From assembly GCA_050874705.1 (NCBI GenBank), contig JBNMLE010000004.1, forward strand, positions 1 through 48,400: a DNA stretch of 48,400 bases, in the 5' to 3' direction. Within the stretch, counting starts at the first letter, position 1. Each line of letters starts with the position of its first letter. Source of the DNA: Fiminaster sp050874705 (GTDB lineage: Bacteria; Bacillota_I; Bacilli_A; RFN20; CAG-826). Positions 1 to 7,597 of this stretch are shown here, piece after piece. The translations under genes and the position numbers were made by a program. The notes under the pieces were generated by a model. It did no database searches. It was not told the origin of the DNA and saw nothing but the letters and a program-made list of their open reading frames with translations.

Positions 1-6
1 ACCTCC

Positions 7-79
7 TGTAGATAAGTGTCGCAACTATATCTTACACCAGGATTGATATGAGCCTTTATTTTTGTCTAGAAGTGTTGCA
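7..79. repeat. Imperfect direct repeat at the window edge, possibly an IS remnant
   Basis: TGTAGATAAGTGTCGCA at 7-23 and TGTCTAGAAGTGTTGCA at 63-79 match at 13 of 17 positions. On the minus strand a short frame ending at about 68 would read YYDGEFTVQVQHF before a stop. It resembles the end of a transposase, but it is too short to assign. The stretch 1-100 contains no gene I can support. It could be the edge of a mobile element lying left of the window. Confidence 0.25.
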
Positions 80-100
80 CTTGAACGGTAAATTCACCGT

Positions 101-129
101 CATAATAAAAAGAGACCCCAAGGTCTCTT
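101..129 (-). terminator. Intrinsic terminator after the 146-571 gene
   Basis: An 8-bp stem, AAGAGACC/GGTCTCTT (110-117 with 122-129) with a 4-nt loop, is followed on the minus strand by TTTTTATTATG. It lies 17 bp past the stop codon of the minus-strand membrane-protein gene. Confidence 0.85.
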
Positions 130-145
130 AATATCAATTCTAGAA

Positions 146-571
146 TTAGTCTTTTTTGCTTAATGCAAATTCAAGAGCGGATATGATAAGTGAAAATCCA
201 CCTGCTACAAATAGAAGAACCGCCATTCCGATCAAACCAGGTTGGTTTGTAAGTGGAAGATGATTTTGAGCAACTTGTGCTGGAGCATATAAAGCCATGA
301 CACCAGCAGCAATTAATAATCCTCCAGTAAGAATAGCGATAAATTTTCTTCCTTTTGGAATAAATGTTAAGAATACAAATACTGTAGCGGCAATCATTAA
401 GAAGAATCCGACTAAATTAAATGTATTAATATTACCCCAGACTAATTGATAATAGCTACCAACACCATTTCCAGCAACGTCGTTTGCGGCACTTAAACCC
501 GCAAGACCATAAGCGATGCCAACAAGAATCAAGGATACAAGATTGACAATTGGTGATATTATTTTACGCAT
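146..571 (-). CDS. Small four-helix membrane protein, unknown
   Basis: The 141-aa protein is very hydrophobic, with about four predicted membrane segments (roughly residues 8-28, 50-72, 77-97 and 112-134), a short basic N-terminus (MRKI) and a KKD tail. An AAGGAGA ribosome binding site sits just upstream of the ATG. I do not recognise a family. The next gene upstream (675-1178) also encodes a four-helix protein of similar size, so the two may work in the same membrane process, but sequence similarity is not evident by eye. Confidence 0.75.
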   Translation of the reverse strand: MRKIISPIVNLVSLILVGIAYGLAGLSAANDVAGNGVGSYYQLVWGNINTFNLVGFFLMIAATVFVFLTFIPKGRKFIAILTGGLLIAAGVMALYAPAQVAQNHLPLTNQPGLIGMAVLLFVAGGFSLIISALEFALSKKD

Positions 572-674
572 AATTTTCTCCTTTGATAAAACACGATTAT
601 TATAAACATCTAAATAATGTATTTCAAGTATGTATCTCTATTAATAGAGAACGTGATGATGTCTATATATCTTA

Positions 675-1178
675 TTATTTCTTTTCTGGTTCAGGGCAAT
701 AGAAATTGCATTTAATATTTGGATAAACAAGAAGTCCGTTATAAATAGCCGCTAAGAAACAAAGAATAACAACAATCACAAATCCAGGAACATATCTACT
801 TGTTTCAGTAGCAAGAAGATAAAGAATTTGAATAGCAAATGCGAGCGAGAATACTCCACCAGCGGCATTAATATAGGCTAATGAAGGCATTGGACTTAAT
901 TTTTGTTTAGCCATTATAAATGGGAATGCTTTATAAATTGTAACAATTGCGAGCACTAATATAATCGTAGCTTCGAAGAAATAAAACATTCCTGCGATTT
1001 GATTACCAATAAAAGCATTAACAATTTTAGGTTCATTTGTAACAACATCTGTTCCAGTCCCACTTGTTTGATAAAGGATCAATCCAATTACAACTGCAAT
1101 CACTTCAACTACACTACCAATAGAAAGTAGCAAAGAGAAAAGACGGAAGTTATTTAATTTTTTTAATAATTCTTTCAT
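675..1178 (-). CDS. Four-helix membrane protein, unknown
   Basis: The 167-aa protein has about four transmembrane helices and a Cys-containing hydrophilic tail (NIKCNFYCPEPEKK). I start it at the ATG at 1178. The GAGG Shine-Dalgarno lies at correct spacing before this codon, and the alternative ATG at 1190 overlaps that site. A clear promoter and a CcpA-like cre site lie upstream, so expression is probably tied to carbon supply. No family is recognised. Confidence 0.75.
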   Translation of the reverse strand: MKELLKKLNNFRLFSLLLSIGSVVEVIAVVIGLILYQTSGTGTDVVTNEPKIVNAFIGNQIAGMFYFFEATIILVLAIVTIYKAFPFIMAKQKLSPMPSLAYINAAGGVFSLAFAIQILYLLATETSRYVPGFVIVVILCFLAAIYNGLLVYPNIKCNFYCPEPEKK

Positions 1179-1205
1179 ATTCAACCTCATTTAATTACAT
1201 TAATA

Positions 1206-1233
1206 ATTATATTGATAATTTAATAAATAACAA
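1206..1233 (-). promoter_or_regulatory. Sigma-A-type promoter of the 675-1178 gene
   Basis: On the minus strand, TTGTTA (1228-1233) is separated by 16 bp from TATAAT (1206-1211), about 28 bp before the start codon. Confidence 0.6.
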
Positions 1234-1241
1234 CAACGAAT

Positions 1242-1255
1242 TGTAAGCGTTTTCG
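1242..1255 (+). promoter_or_regulatory. CcpA-like cre site
   Basis: TGTAAGCGTTTTCG matches 13 of 14 positions of the Firmicute cre consensus TGWAANCGNTNWCA, differing only at the last base. It lies 8 bp upstream of the -35 box of the 675-1178 promoter. A CcpA homologue is not in this window. Confidence 0.5.
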
Positions 1256-1264
1256 ATTATTACA

Positions 1265-1291
1265 AACAAAAAATGAGGAATAACCCTCATT
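1265..1291 (-). terminator. Intrinsic terminator of the XRE-membrane regulator
   Basis: AATGAGG/CCTCATT (1272-1278 with 1285-1291), loop of 6, is followed on the minus strand by TTTTGTTTG. The stop codon of the upstream gene overlaps the stem. Confidence 0.75.
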
Positions 1292-2093
1292 AATTGTTTT
1301 CTACATTGCTTTGTTTTTTCTTTGCGATGGCTTTTTCAATATTGCCAGCAACAATATAAAATGCTGGAATAGCGAATAAAATAGCCCAAGTTGGATGCCA
1401 TAAACCAAAGCCTAGACCACAAATAAGATAAGCATTAACAGATGTTAAAGCGATATCAAATTTGCTTGCTTTCTTATAAACAACACATCTAGCAATTGAT
1501 GAAGCAATAAATGGAATAAAGAATACCATCCATCCAGTAGCCCATCCTGAATTTGTTTCACCATATGCCCAGCTTGTATTTAATAAGAATCCCATTAATA
1601 AATAGGCTGTTAAAGCAAGGACGAGTGTGCTAAGGAAAACAATTGATGTAATTTTGCGTTCTTTCTTTTCGTCCTTAGGATATTCAAAATGTCCTTTACC
1701 TATATGAACTTCCTTTCCATCTTTATCAATAACATGGATATGTCCAAGTCCAATATCGACATGTTCTTTTGAATTGTGAACATAAATGTGTCCAGGACCA
1801 ATGCTAACTTCTTCTTTTTCATCAGTCTTTGATGTTACATCTTTTTCAGATTCTTTTTCTTTTGTTTCTTTAGCAATATCTTCTATTGATTGATCAGTAT
1901 TTAATAAATCATCTAAAGATACTCCATAAATTTTTGCTAAACAAATAAGGTTATCTGTATCTGGACTTGCTTCCGCGCGTTCCCATTTACTAACAGCTTG
2001 TCTTGATAATCCTAATTTATCAGCGAGTTCTTCTTGGCTTAGGTTATTTTTCTTTCTTAATTCCACTAAGCGATTTGCAATTTCAATATTCAT
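1290..2093 (-). CDS. XRE-family regulator fused to a membrane domain, with IGxGH repeats
   Basis: The protein has 267 aa. Residues 1-62 are a clear XRE/Cro helix-turn-helix (LSQEELADKLGLSRQAVSKWE). Residues 63-95 are a charged linker. Residues 96-140 hold three tandem copies of a 16-17-residue unit with core IGxGH (at 98, 114 and 131). Residues 148-260 contain about four membrane helices. HTH-plus-membrane proteins of this kind are thought to sense envelope or membrane state, so it is probably a membrane-tethered repressor. The histidine-bearing repeats could bind metal or form a short beta-solenoid; that is inference. The gene stands alone, has its own terminator, and is preceded by repeated GGTTGCA sequences that could be its operator. 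Confidence 0.85.
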   Translation of the reverse strand: MNIEIANRLVELRKKNNLSQEELADKLGLSRQAVSKWERAEASPDTDNLICLAKIYGVSLDDLLNTDQSIEDIAKETKEKESEKDVTSKTDEKEEVSIGPGHIYVHNSKEHVDIGLGHIHVIDKDGKEVHIGKGHFEYPKDEKKERKITSIVFLSTLVLALTAYLLMGFLLNTSWAYGETNSGWATGWMVFFIPFIASSIARCVVYKKASKFDIALTSVNAYLICGLGFGLWHPTWAILFAIPAFYIVAGNIEKAIAKKKQSNVENN

Positions 2094-2143
2094 AATTTTT
2101 ACTTCTCCTTTGTTTCTGGAATTATCTTAATTAAGCTATGGTC

Positions 2144-2191
2144 GGTTGCACTACCAAGTCTAGTTTTCAATTTAGGCAACTATTGGTTGCA
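2144..2191. promoter_or_regulatory. Repeated GGTTGCA half-sites, candidate operator
   Basis: GGTTGCA occurs at 2144-2150 and 2185-2191, 41 bp apart (about four helical turns). The second copy forms the inverted repeat GCAAC-TATTG-GTTGC (2176-2190). They lie 50-100 bp upstream of the XRE-membrane regulator, so autoregulation is plausible. No convincing -35/-10 pair was found here. Confidence 0.35.
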
Positions 2192-2243
2192 AAAGCCATT
2201 TTAATCCCAAAATACTAGTGATTATTAAATAAATTGTAATTAT

Positions 2244-2804
2244 TTATTCGTGCTGATAACGTTTTTTATAAAAGTCGTATAAGAAATATATTGTTGGTGA
2301 AAGCAATGCATTAACACCAAATTCAATTAAGAAATTAACACCAATTGCGGTTAAAAATAAATATTCAATACTTTTGAATATATCCATGAAGAATATAAGT
2401 GATCCAATAGCAAATAAACCTGTATTAATAATTGGAACTAATAAAGAGGCTAAAATGACACCAATTAATCTTATTTTTTCGTTTCTAAAAATCATTGGCA
2501 TAAATCCAGCGATAGCGCCTGCAATCGCTGTTTTAAGTAAACAAATAAAAACTGTCGCAACAGGATTAGCGGTCATAAAGACACTTAATGTTGCTGGCGC
2601 GGTTAATACAATTGCTCCATTAACAAGGCCTAAAAGGGCACCCACTATTGGTCCATATAAAAGCGCTCCAAGAACAATTGGGGTTAATGATAATGTAATA
2701 TTAACAGGACCAAAAGAAATATAATTTGATAAAAGCTGAAGAACCACTACTAAGGCAGTAAATAAAGCAGTACCTGTTAATTTTCTAATATTTTCACTTT
2801 TCAT
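2244..2804 (-). CDS. ECF transporter S component (substrate-binding membrane subunit)
   Basis: The 186-aa protein has about six helices and the look of energy-coupling-factor S components (TGTALFTALVVVLQLLSNY, then FGPVNITLSLTPIVLGALLYGP and GLVNGAIVLTAP). Such subunits bind a vitamin or similar small molecule and share EcfA/A'/T modules encoded elsewhere; none is in this window. No riboswitch is visible upstream that would name the substrate. It is the last gene of a three-gene minus-strand run (3479 down to 2244) with two small membrane proteins, separated by 2 bp from its neighbour. Confidence 0.75.
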   Translation of the reverse strand: MKSENIRKLTGTALFTALVVVLQLLSNYISFGPVNITLSLTPIVLGALLYGPIVGALLGLVNGAIVLTAPATLSVFMTANPVATVFICLLKTAIAGAIAGFMPMIFRNEKIRLIGVILASLLVPIINTGLFAIGSLIFFMDIFKSIEYLFLTAIGVNFLIEFGVNALLSPTIYFLYDFYKKRYQHE

Positions 2805-2806
2805 AA

Positions 2807-3088
2807 TTACCTTCTACTAGGTGTATAAATTAAATAAAATAATCCGCCTAAAAAGCCATTGAATAACATAGCCATAATTCCAACGAAAACTGATTTTCTT
2901 TTGGTAAATAAATTAATTAAAGCCACTAATCCAGTTATAAAACTCATAATAGCATAAGCTAAAAGAAGTATAGCGACAATTAAATTGTTTCCTTGAAATG
3001 ATGATCTTATAAGAGGTGCGAATCCACCACCAAAACCAAACATTCCTAATAATGTAAATATAATAGCTAGTAGTCTAATTATTCTCAT
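2807..3088 (-). CDS. Small three-helix membrane protein, unknown
   Basis: The 93-aa protein has three hydrophobic helices and a basic C-terminus (YTPSRR). The start at 3088 is chosen because AAGGGAG precedes this ATG at good spacing; the ATG at 3112 lies upstream of that site. It overlaps the end of the upstream gene by 14 bp and ends 2 bp before the ECF S component, so it is translationally linked to both. Confidence 0.7.
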   Translation of the reverse strand: MRIIRLLAIIFTLLGMFGFGGGFAPLIRSSFQGNNLIVAILLLAYAIMSFITGLVALINLFTKRKSVFVGIMAMLFNGFLGGLFYLIYTPSRR

Positions 3089-3479
3089 GTTTATTTTCTC
3101 CCTTAAAATCAATCAATAATACAAATATATATGCCACAAATGAAATAAGACAAAGTATAGGATGAATGAAATTTGTAACATTCTTACTAAAAGCAATCAT
3201 TACAAAAGATAATGTAGTTAATAAAAACATAAAAGAACCAATTGATATATTAAGAGGTCTTTTATTTAAAAATATTGCCACTATCATAGCAATAGCTATT
3301 GCAATATTACAAATACAGATAATACCTGGTATGAAACCTATTTTTGAAAAAGTAACTTTACTAAAATATGAATAATATTCATTATCAATAGTAACTCCAC
3401 AAGGTAGAAAAGTAATCACCAATGCTCCTAGAAGTGACAATGTAGATATTATTTTTAATACTAAAATCTTCTTTTTCAT
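3075..3479 (-). CDS. Four-helix membrane protein, unknown
   Basis: The 134-aa protein has about four helices and a hydrophilic tail (KGENKHENN). It is the first gene of the run leading to the ECF S component. I use the ATG at 3479, not the TTG one codon upstream. A consensus -10 lies exactly seven bases before the ATG, leaving no room for a Shine-Dalgarno; the mRNA is probably leaderless. Confidence 0.7.
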   Translation of the reverse strand: MKKKILVLKIISTLSLLGALVITFLPCGVTIDNEYYSYFSKVTFSKIGFIPGIICICNIAIAIAMIVAIFLNKRPLNISIGSFMFLLTTLSFVMIAFSKNVTNFIHPILCLISFVAYIFVLLIDFKGENKHENN

Positions 3480-3486
3480 CAAAATG

Positions 3487-3492
3487 ATTATA
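3487..3492 (-). promoter_or_regulatory. -10 box of a likely leaderless transcript
   Basis: TATAAT on the minus strand ends 7 bases before the ATG at 3479. The -35 region is weak (TTTAAT at 16-bp spacing). Confidence 0.45.
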
Positions 3493-3519
3493 GCAAATAA
3501 AAATTTTAATTAAAGATTA

Positions 3520-4293
3520 TTAAATAATAATACCTATAATGCCAATGACTAATAAATGAAGTGGGTAATAAATATAAAATACCCATTTCATTATCTTATT
3601 GACTGTTTCGTTATTAGATTTTCTTCCATTATATAAAAATAGTAATGGCACCGCTAATAAAGCACCTAATTGAATAAGTCCATACCAAATATTTAGAGCA
3701 AAACAATATATAACAATATACATTGCTAAGAATATAACTGAATGAATAATTTGTTTAATAGGCTTTCCCCTATTACTTCCAATAGCAAGAATAATAAGTG
3801 AAGCAATACAACTCCAATCAGCAGGAAATGCTGCAACACATAAAAGTAAAACTAATACAACTTTCATCCATTGCTTTAATTTTTGTGAATCATTCACCAT
3901 TAGCATCAATAAACCAATAAAATATGCCCAAAGAACACTACCTTGATTTAAAAATCTTCCAAAACCTTCGCCAGTTGCAAATGGAATCAAACTCATCCAT
4001 CCATATTCTTTAAATGCCATACTCTGCATCATATAAGGAACATGAGAAATTAAAGCAAAGATCAATATTCTTATAAGATACTTAGTTCTATTTCTTGTAT
4101 AGTGATATCCTTCCGCGATAAAGAAAGCAAAAATAGGAAAAGTAATTCTTCCAACAATATGCATAACAATTGCAATTGGATTATCTGAATAGCCTGGAAA
4201 TATTAACCACGCAACATGGTCAATAGTCATGGTAATAATAGCTATTAGCTCAAGTATGACCTTATTTAAAGGTCGTTTGGAAATATCAGTCAT
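3520..4293 (-). CDS. TraX-family membrane protein
   Basis: The 257-aa polytopic protein has TraX signatures: ITMTIDHVAWLIFPG near residues 19-33, then GRITFPIFAFFIAEGYHYTRN, followed by about seven more helices. TraX of F plasmids acetylates pilin, but chromosomal TraX relatives in Firmicutes have no proven role and are not evidence of a conjugative element; there are no other transfer genes here. A strong promoter (TTTACT, 17 bp, TATAAT) places the transcription start at the ATG, so the mRNA is likely leaderless. Confidence 0.85.
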   Translation of the reverse strand: MTDISKRPLNKVILELIAIITMTIDHVAWLIFPGYSDNPIAIVMHIVGRITFPIFAFFIAEGYHYTRNRTKYLIRILIFALISHVPYMMQSMAFKEYGWMSLIPFATGEGFGRFLNQGSVLWAYFIGLLMLMVNDSQKLKQWMKVVLVLLLCVAAFPADWSCIASLIILAIGSNRGKPIKQIIHSVIFLAMYIVIYCFALNIWYGLIQLGALLAVPLLFLYNGRKSNNETVNKIMKWVFYIYYPLHLLVIGIIGIII

Positions 4294-4300
4294 GGTTATT

Positions 4301-4329
4301 ATTATAATTAAATATGTTTACATAGTAAA
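4301..4329 (-). promoter_or_regulatory. Promoter of the TraX gene, probably leaderless
   Basis: Minus strand: TTTACT (4324-4329), 17-bp spacer, TATAAT (4301-4306), then 7 bases to the ATG. The -35 box lies in an inverted repeat, TGTTTAC-ATA-GTAAACA (4315-4331), that could be an operator. Confidence 0.6.
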
Positions 4330-4400
4330 CAAGGAAAACATTTTGTTTTTAATTGGGTTCAAGAGGCAAACTTTTGGCAAAGATATTTTTAAATTTGTTT

Positions 4401-5972
4401 TTAAGATAAAGTTATTATTACTTTTGCAAAATCAAAATTATCGTAAACCATTTTTGCAATTTGTTTTTGTCGCTCAAAAATGTAATTAGATCCTTCATTA
4501 GCAAATTTATTAAAATCAATCGTATTCATTTCCGTTTGTAATGATTTATCTACAACAATAATTCGATTATATTCAGAAATTTTTTGCGTTATATAATTGT
4601 TTTTAATTTTTTTGTTAACAACTTCATTTAAGATTAAATAATTACCAATATTGTCAATACAATCTTTTTGATCCTCTTGATTGGTTGGCCAACCTTTCAT
4701 TGCCCAATCAACTGATGGTTTTTGAGGATAAACATGCTCAAGATTGATTGCATTAATGTTAATAATTGATGATGTATTTCTCTTAATTATATCCATTAAC
4801 AATATTGCTTTTTTTATGTTTCTTGGCATTTCAGGGTCACCTAAACATCGTTCAAATTCTTTGAAATTGATTTTGCATATTTCGTGTTCATCATTTATAA
4901 ATGAACTAATATATTGTCCAATTTGTTTAGGATTCATATCGTTTTTAATCTTTTCGATAACTTCAGCATATAATACTCTAATTTTTCCACCAGGGTTCGA
5001 CTTTCTAAAAGACATTGAAATGCTTAGCAAAAATAAAGGAAATAAAACGCAATCAATGTATTCTCTTTTCGTAAAAACATCGATATTCTTCATAAGCATG
5101 ACATTCAAAATATCGTATAATTGAGGACGATTTAAATAACTAATCAAAATTGACATTGGGTTGTTTTCCATTCTTGATATTTTTTTATAAGCATTAGCAA
5201 AATCTTGAAATTTTTCTCTTGTACAAACAACATCATTTTTCAAAAACGACATCAAAGAGATTGAATCAAAATCATTAGCGTTAGTTTGATTAATGTATTT
5301 ATAATAAGCAAAAATCATTTTTTTCAGTTCTTTAACATCGCCATTTATTTCAATGTTGTATATTTTTGCGTATTGTTCGATAGTTGACTTAATGATTTCT
5401 TCCTTTGTAAGAGGCTTTCCACCTGTATTAATTTGCTGGAAGATGGCAAAAGCATCATCGACATTTTCCGCTTTTTTAAGATAAACGTAGATTTTATTTT
5501 TTATCACTTCTATTATTTTTTCTAATAAATCGCGATTTTCGTTTATCCATTTTGAAAATGTCAAATAATTCTTTTTAAAAGGTGCAACCGGTATTTTTGT
5601 AATAGATTTTTTATATTTTTCATTATATTCATTAACATCATATGAAATGTCAAATTGATCTAAAGGGGTAATATCCAACTTATTTTGTTCAATGTAATCG
5701 TTTATTGCTTTTATTAAAAAATTAATTGATACAATTCTTTGTTGTCCATCCGCAAACATCGCTTTACCATCTTCATAATAATAAATAAAATCCAATAAAT
5801 AGATTTGTTTCTTGTCTTTGTCAACTATTTCTAGTATATCGTTAAGCAATGCTTGAACTTGTTTTTCTTTCCAATCATAAAACCTTTGAAATATTGGAAT
5901 GCCTATTTTTTTCTCATTTAGTTTATAAACATTAAAAAATTCTTCTCTTAACTGTCCTTCATTTACCAACAT
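4401..5972 (-). CDS. GmrSD-type nuclease, DUF262 plus DUF1524
   Basis: The 523-aa protein begins with a DUF262 (ParB-like NTP-utilising) domain: IPIFQRFYDWKEKQVQALL near 25-43, the DGQQR motif at 75-79, and FQQINTGGKPLTKEEII. It ends with a DUF1524 HNH-like nuclease domain (EHVYPQK near 412, NIGNYLILN near 441, then NKKIKN). This is the layout of GmrSD type IV restriction enzymes, BrxU and SspE, where NTP-dependent DUF262 controls DNA cutting by DUF1524. It is the third gene of a compact operon (4 bp after the 121-aa gene) behind an adenine methyltransferase. The operon suggests a modification-linked restriction system, not a free-standing type IV enzyme. DNA target and sensed modification are unknown. 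Confidence 0.88.
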   Translation of the reverse strand: MLVNEGQLREEFFNVYKLNEKKIGIPIFQRFYDWKEKQVQALLNDILEIVDKDKKQIYLLDFIYYYEDGKAMFADGQQRIVSINFLIKAINDYIEQNKLDITPLDQFDISYDVNEYNEKYKKSITKIPVAPFKKNYLTFSKWINENRDLLEKIIEVIKNKIYVYLKKAENVDDAFAIFQQINTGGKPLTKEEIIKSTIEQYAKIYNIEINGDVKELKKMIFAYYKYINQTNANDFDSISLMSFLKNDVVCTREKFQDFANAYKKISRMENNPMSILISYLNRPQLYDILNVMLMKNIDVFTKREYIDCVLFPLFLLSISMSFRKSNPGGKIRVLYAEVIEKIKNDMNPKQIGQYISSFINDEHEICKINFKEFERCLGDPEMPRNIKKAILLMDIIKRNTSSIININAINLEHVYPQKPSVDWAMKGWPTNQEDQKDCIDNIGNYLILNEVVNKKIKNNYITQKISEYNRIIVVDKSLQTEMNTIDFNKFANEGSNYIFERQKQIAKMVYDNFDFAKVIITLS

Positions 5973-5976
5973 CGTT

Positions 5977-6342
5977 CTACTCTCCTTTGTATTTTATTTT
6001 TTCGCCCTTTTTGTTTTCGTTTATTTGTTTCTTTGTAGTTATACCATTTTGATTTGCTAATCCGTCTGGGTGAAATGCATTACTTGTCCACATATTTCTA
6101 TTTATAACTCTAAATCTTTCTTGATCATTTGAATTTAGCCTTTCTTGAAAGTATTCAGGCAATTTTTCTTTGTTTATTCTAAGTATTTCGTAATAAATAG
6201 GAACGGCGTTATCGCTATCAACATATTTTGGTTTTACAGCTTTAATATCTTCTACAGCTATATCTCTTAAAATAATCCAAAAATCTTTTTTTGTTGCCTT
6301 TTGCAATTTATCGATATTGTTTCTTAAAACATCTCCAAACAT
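5977..6342 (-). CDS. 121-aa protein of unknown function in the restriction cassette
   Basis: This is a highly charged soluble protein of 121 aa with no signal or membrane segment. The N-terminal 70 residues look helical (NNIDKLQKATKKDFWIILRD), and the lysine-rich tail (NENKKGEKIKYKGE) may be disordered or bind nucleic acid. It sits between the methyltransferase (6-bp gap) and the DUF262/DUF1524 nuclease (4-bp gap). It may be an adaptor, inhibitor or specificity partner of one of them, or a broken piece of a larger gene. I do not recognise a family. Confidence 0.7.
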   Translation of the reverse strand: MFGDVLRNNIDKLQKATKKDFWIILRDIAVEDIKAVKPKYVDSDNAVPIYYEILRINKEKLPEYFQERLNSNDQERFRVINRNMWTSNAFHPDGLANQNGITTKKQINENKKGEKIKYKGE

Positions 6343-6348
6343 CGCTCA

Positions 6349-7458
6349 TCAATTCTCCTTTTTTAATAAAAATAAGTATTCATCAGTATAAACATTCCTA
6401 TTAGATAAGTTTCTGGATCCTCGAAATGTGTTGTATTGAATTTGTTTCGTTCTTACTGAGCCAAATTTTTTTAGCATATTTAGCATTTCAGAAAAAGTAA
6501 TAAAACCTTCGTTATTATAGGAAATTAAAAAATACTTTGAATCTAAATTTTGAATAATATCTTTAAGTCCATCTAGCGCTTTCTTTTGCTTGTTATAAAT
6601 GGAGCGATTCCAATCATTTGGAATACCTGATACTTTACTAGTTTCAACATCAATGCTGTTTTTTAAAATAATATTCAACATAAAATAATTCGAACCATAG
6701 GGATGCTGGTTATATGGCGGATCTAAATAAACTAAATCTATTTCTTTTAATTCTTTGGATAATTCATTGGCATCTTTTTGATAAACGAAACAATCGCAAG
6801 AATAATTACTTAAGACTGGTTTTTGAATTTTAATTTTTCCCTTTATGCGTTTTAAAGCATTTTCTCCGTTTCCACCAAAATGACCAATCTTGGTTTCTTT
6901 ATCTTTATAAAAACCCTTAAAAACACCACATGTATTAACATGAACTGATGCTTCAATTAATAAAGAAGCCAAAAAATATTTTTTATAATTTTCCGGAACA
7001 ATATCATCAATATACTTTCTATAACTATCAATGAGCGTTGCATTCTCATTTGTGTAAAAAACGCGATCAGAATCTAAAATATTTTTATCATCTTTAGGAG
7101 AATAATTGTTCCTGATTATTCCACTAATAGGTTTTTCTTTAACTTTTTCATCGATTTTTAGTAAATAAGTGTCAAATTTTTCATCATCAAATTCTATTTT
7201 ATTAGACAAAAAACATTCGTTTAAAATTTTTGAATATGCTTCCAAATCATTTGCTATTAATTTGCTGCTATAACCTTTAAGCAATCTTGCAACAACACCA
7301 CTACCAGAAAATAAATCAACGGAAACAATTTTTTCTTTATTTAATTCTTTGCATACTAAAATTATTTCTTCCTCAATTTCATTTAGTAATTGTCTTTTGT
7401 TTCCGATATATGTGATGAGTTGTTTTGTTAAATAAGCAGTTTTTTCTTTTGTTTTCAT
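6349..7458 (-). CDS. D12-class N6-adenine DNA methyltransferase
   Basis: The 369-aa protein transfers a methyl group from S-adenosylmethionine to adenine in a specific DNA site. Visible motifs are YIGNKRQLL (residues 17-25, motif X), VDLFSGSGVVARLL (47-60, the FxGxG-type SAM site) and LDPPYNQHPYGSNY (from 245, motif IV with DPPY at 246-249). The DPPYNQ form fits the COG3392-like adenine methylases. It is the first gene of the three-gene cassette running to 4401 and is divergent from a small XRE regulator. Its promoter region contains three operator repeats, consistent with controlled methyltransferase expression, as in C-protein restriction systems. Confidence 0.9.
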   Translation of the reverse strand: MKTKEKTAYLTKQLITYIGNKRQLLNEIEEEIILVCKELNKEKIVSVDLFSGSGVVARLLKGYSSKLIANDLEAYSKILNECFLSNKIEFDDEKFDTYLLKIDEKVKEKPISGIIRNNYSPKDDKNILDSDRVFYTNENATLIDSYRKYIDDIVPENYKKYFLASLLIEASVHVNTCGVFKGFYKDKETKIGHFGGNGENALKRIKGKIKIQKPVLSNYSCDCFVYQKDANELSKELKEIDLVYLDPPYNQHPYGSNYFMLNIILKNSIDVETSKVSGIPNDWNRSIYNKQKKALDGLKDIIQNLDSKYFLISYNNEGFITFSEMLNMLKKFGSVRTKQIQYNTFRGSRNLSNRNVYTDEYLFLLKKEN

Positions 7459-7492
7459 TTCTTAGAGCAAGAAAGCTTTGAGATAAATCATT

Positions 7493-7521
7493 TTTACAAA
7501 GGTTTCCTTGATTTCTCTAAT
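7493..7521 (+). promoter_or_regulatory. Promoter of the small XRE gene, overlapping operator 1
   Basis: TTTACA (7493-7498), 17-bp spacer, TCTAAT (7516-7521). A consensus TATAAT also starts at 7521. The first operator repeat occupies most of the spacer. Confidence 0.5.
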
Positions 7522-7576
7522 ATAATACAAAGTTTAACTTGATTTTGCTACTACTTAATTAAAGGTTTCCTTGATT
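7498..7576. promoter_or_regulatory. Three phased operator repeats between the methyltransferase and XRE genes
   Basis: AAAGGTTTCCTTGATT occurs perfectly at 7498-7513 and 7561-7576. A 13/16 variant, AAAGTTTAACTTGATT, lies at 7529-7544. Start-to-start distances are 31 and 32 bp, three helical turns each. Each unit holds a dyad (AAGG-TTT-CCTT or AAGTT-T-AACTT). The array fills the divergent intergenic region and is most simply the binding site of the XRE protein encoded at 7598. Confidence 0.75.
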
Positions 7577-7597
7577 ATTTGTTTGAGGACAGAACTT

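Noticed and set aside
2225..2262. AT-rich hairpin after the ECF gene as terminator
   Set aside because: Stem is almost all A/T, short, and has no clear U-tract.
3520..4293. TraX as a sign of a conjugative element
   Set aside because: No relaxase, coupling protein or pilus genes are nearby, and TraX relatives are common on Firmicute chromosomes.
7498..7576. Short CRISPR-like array
   Set aside because: Only three 16-bp units, one degenerate, 31-32 bp apart, inside a divergent promoter and without cas genes. An operator array explains it better.
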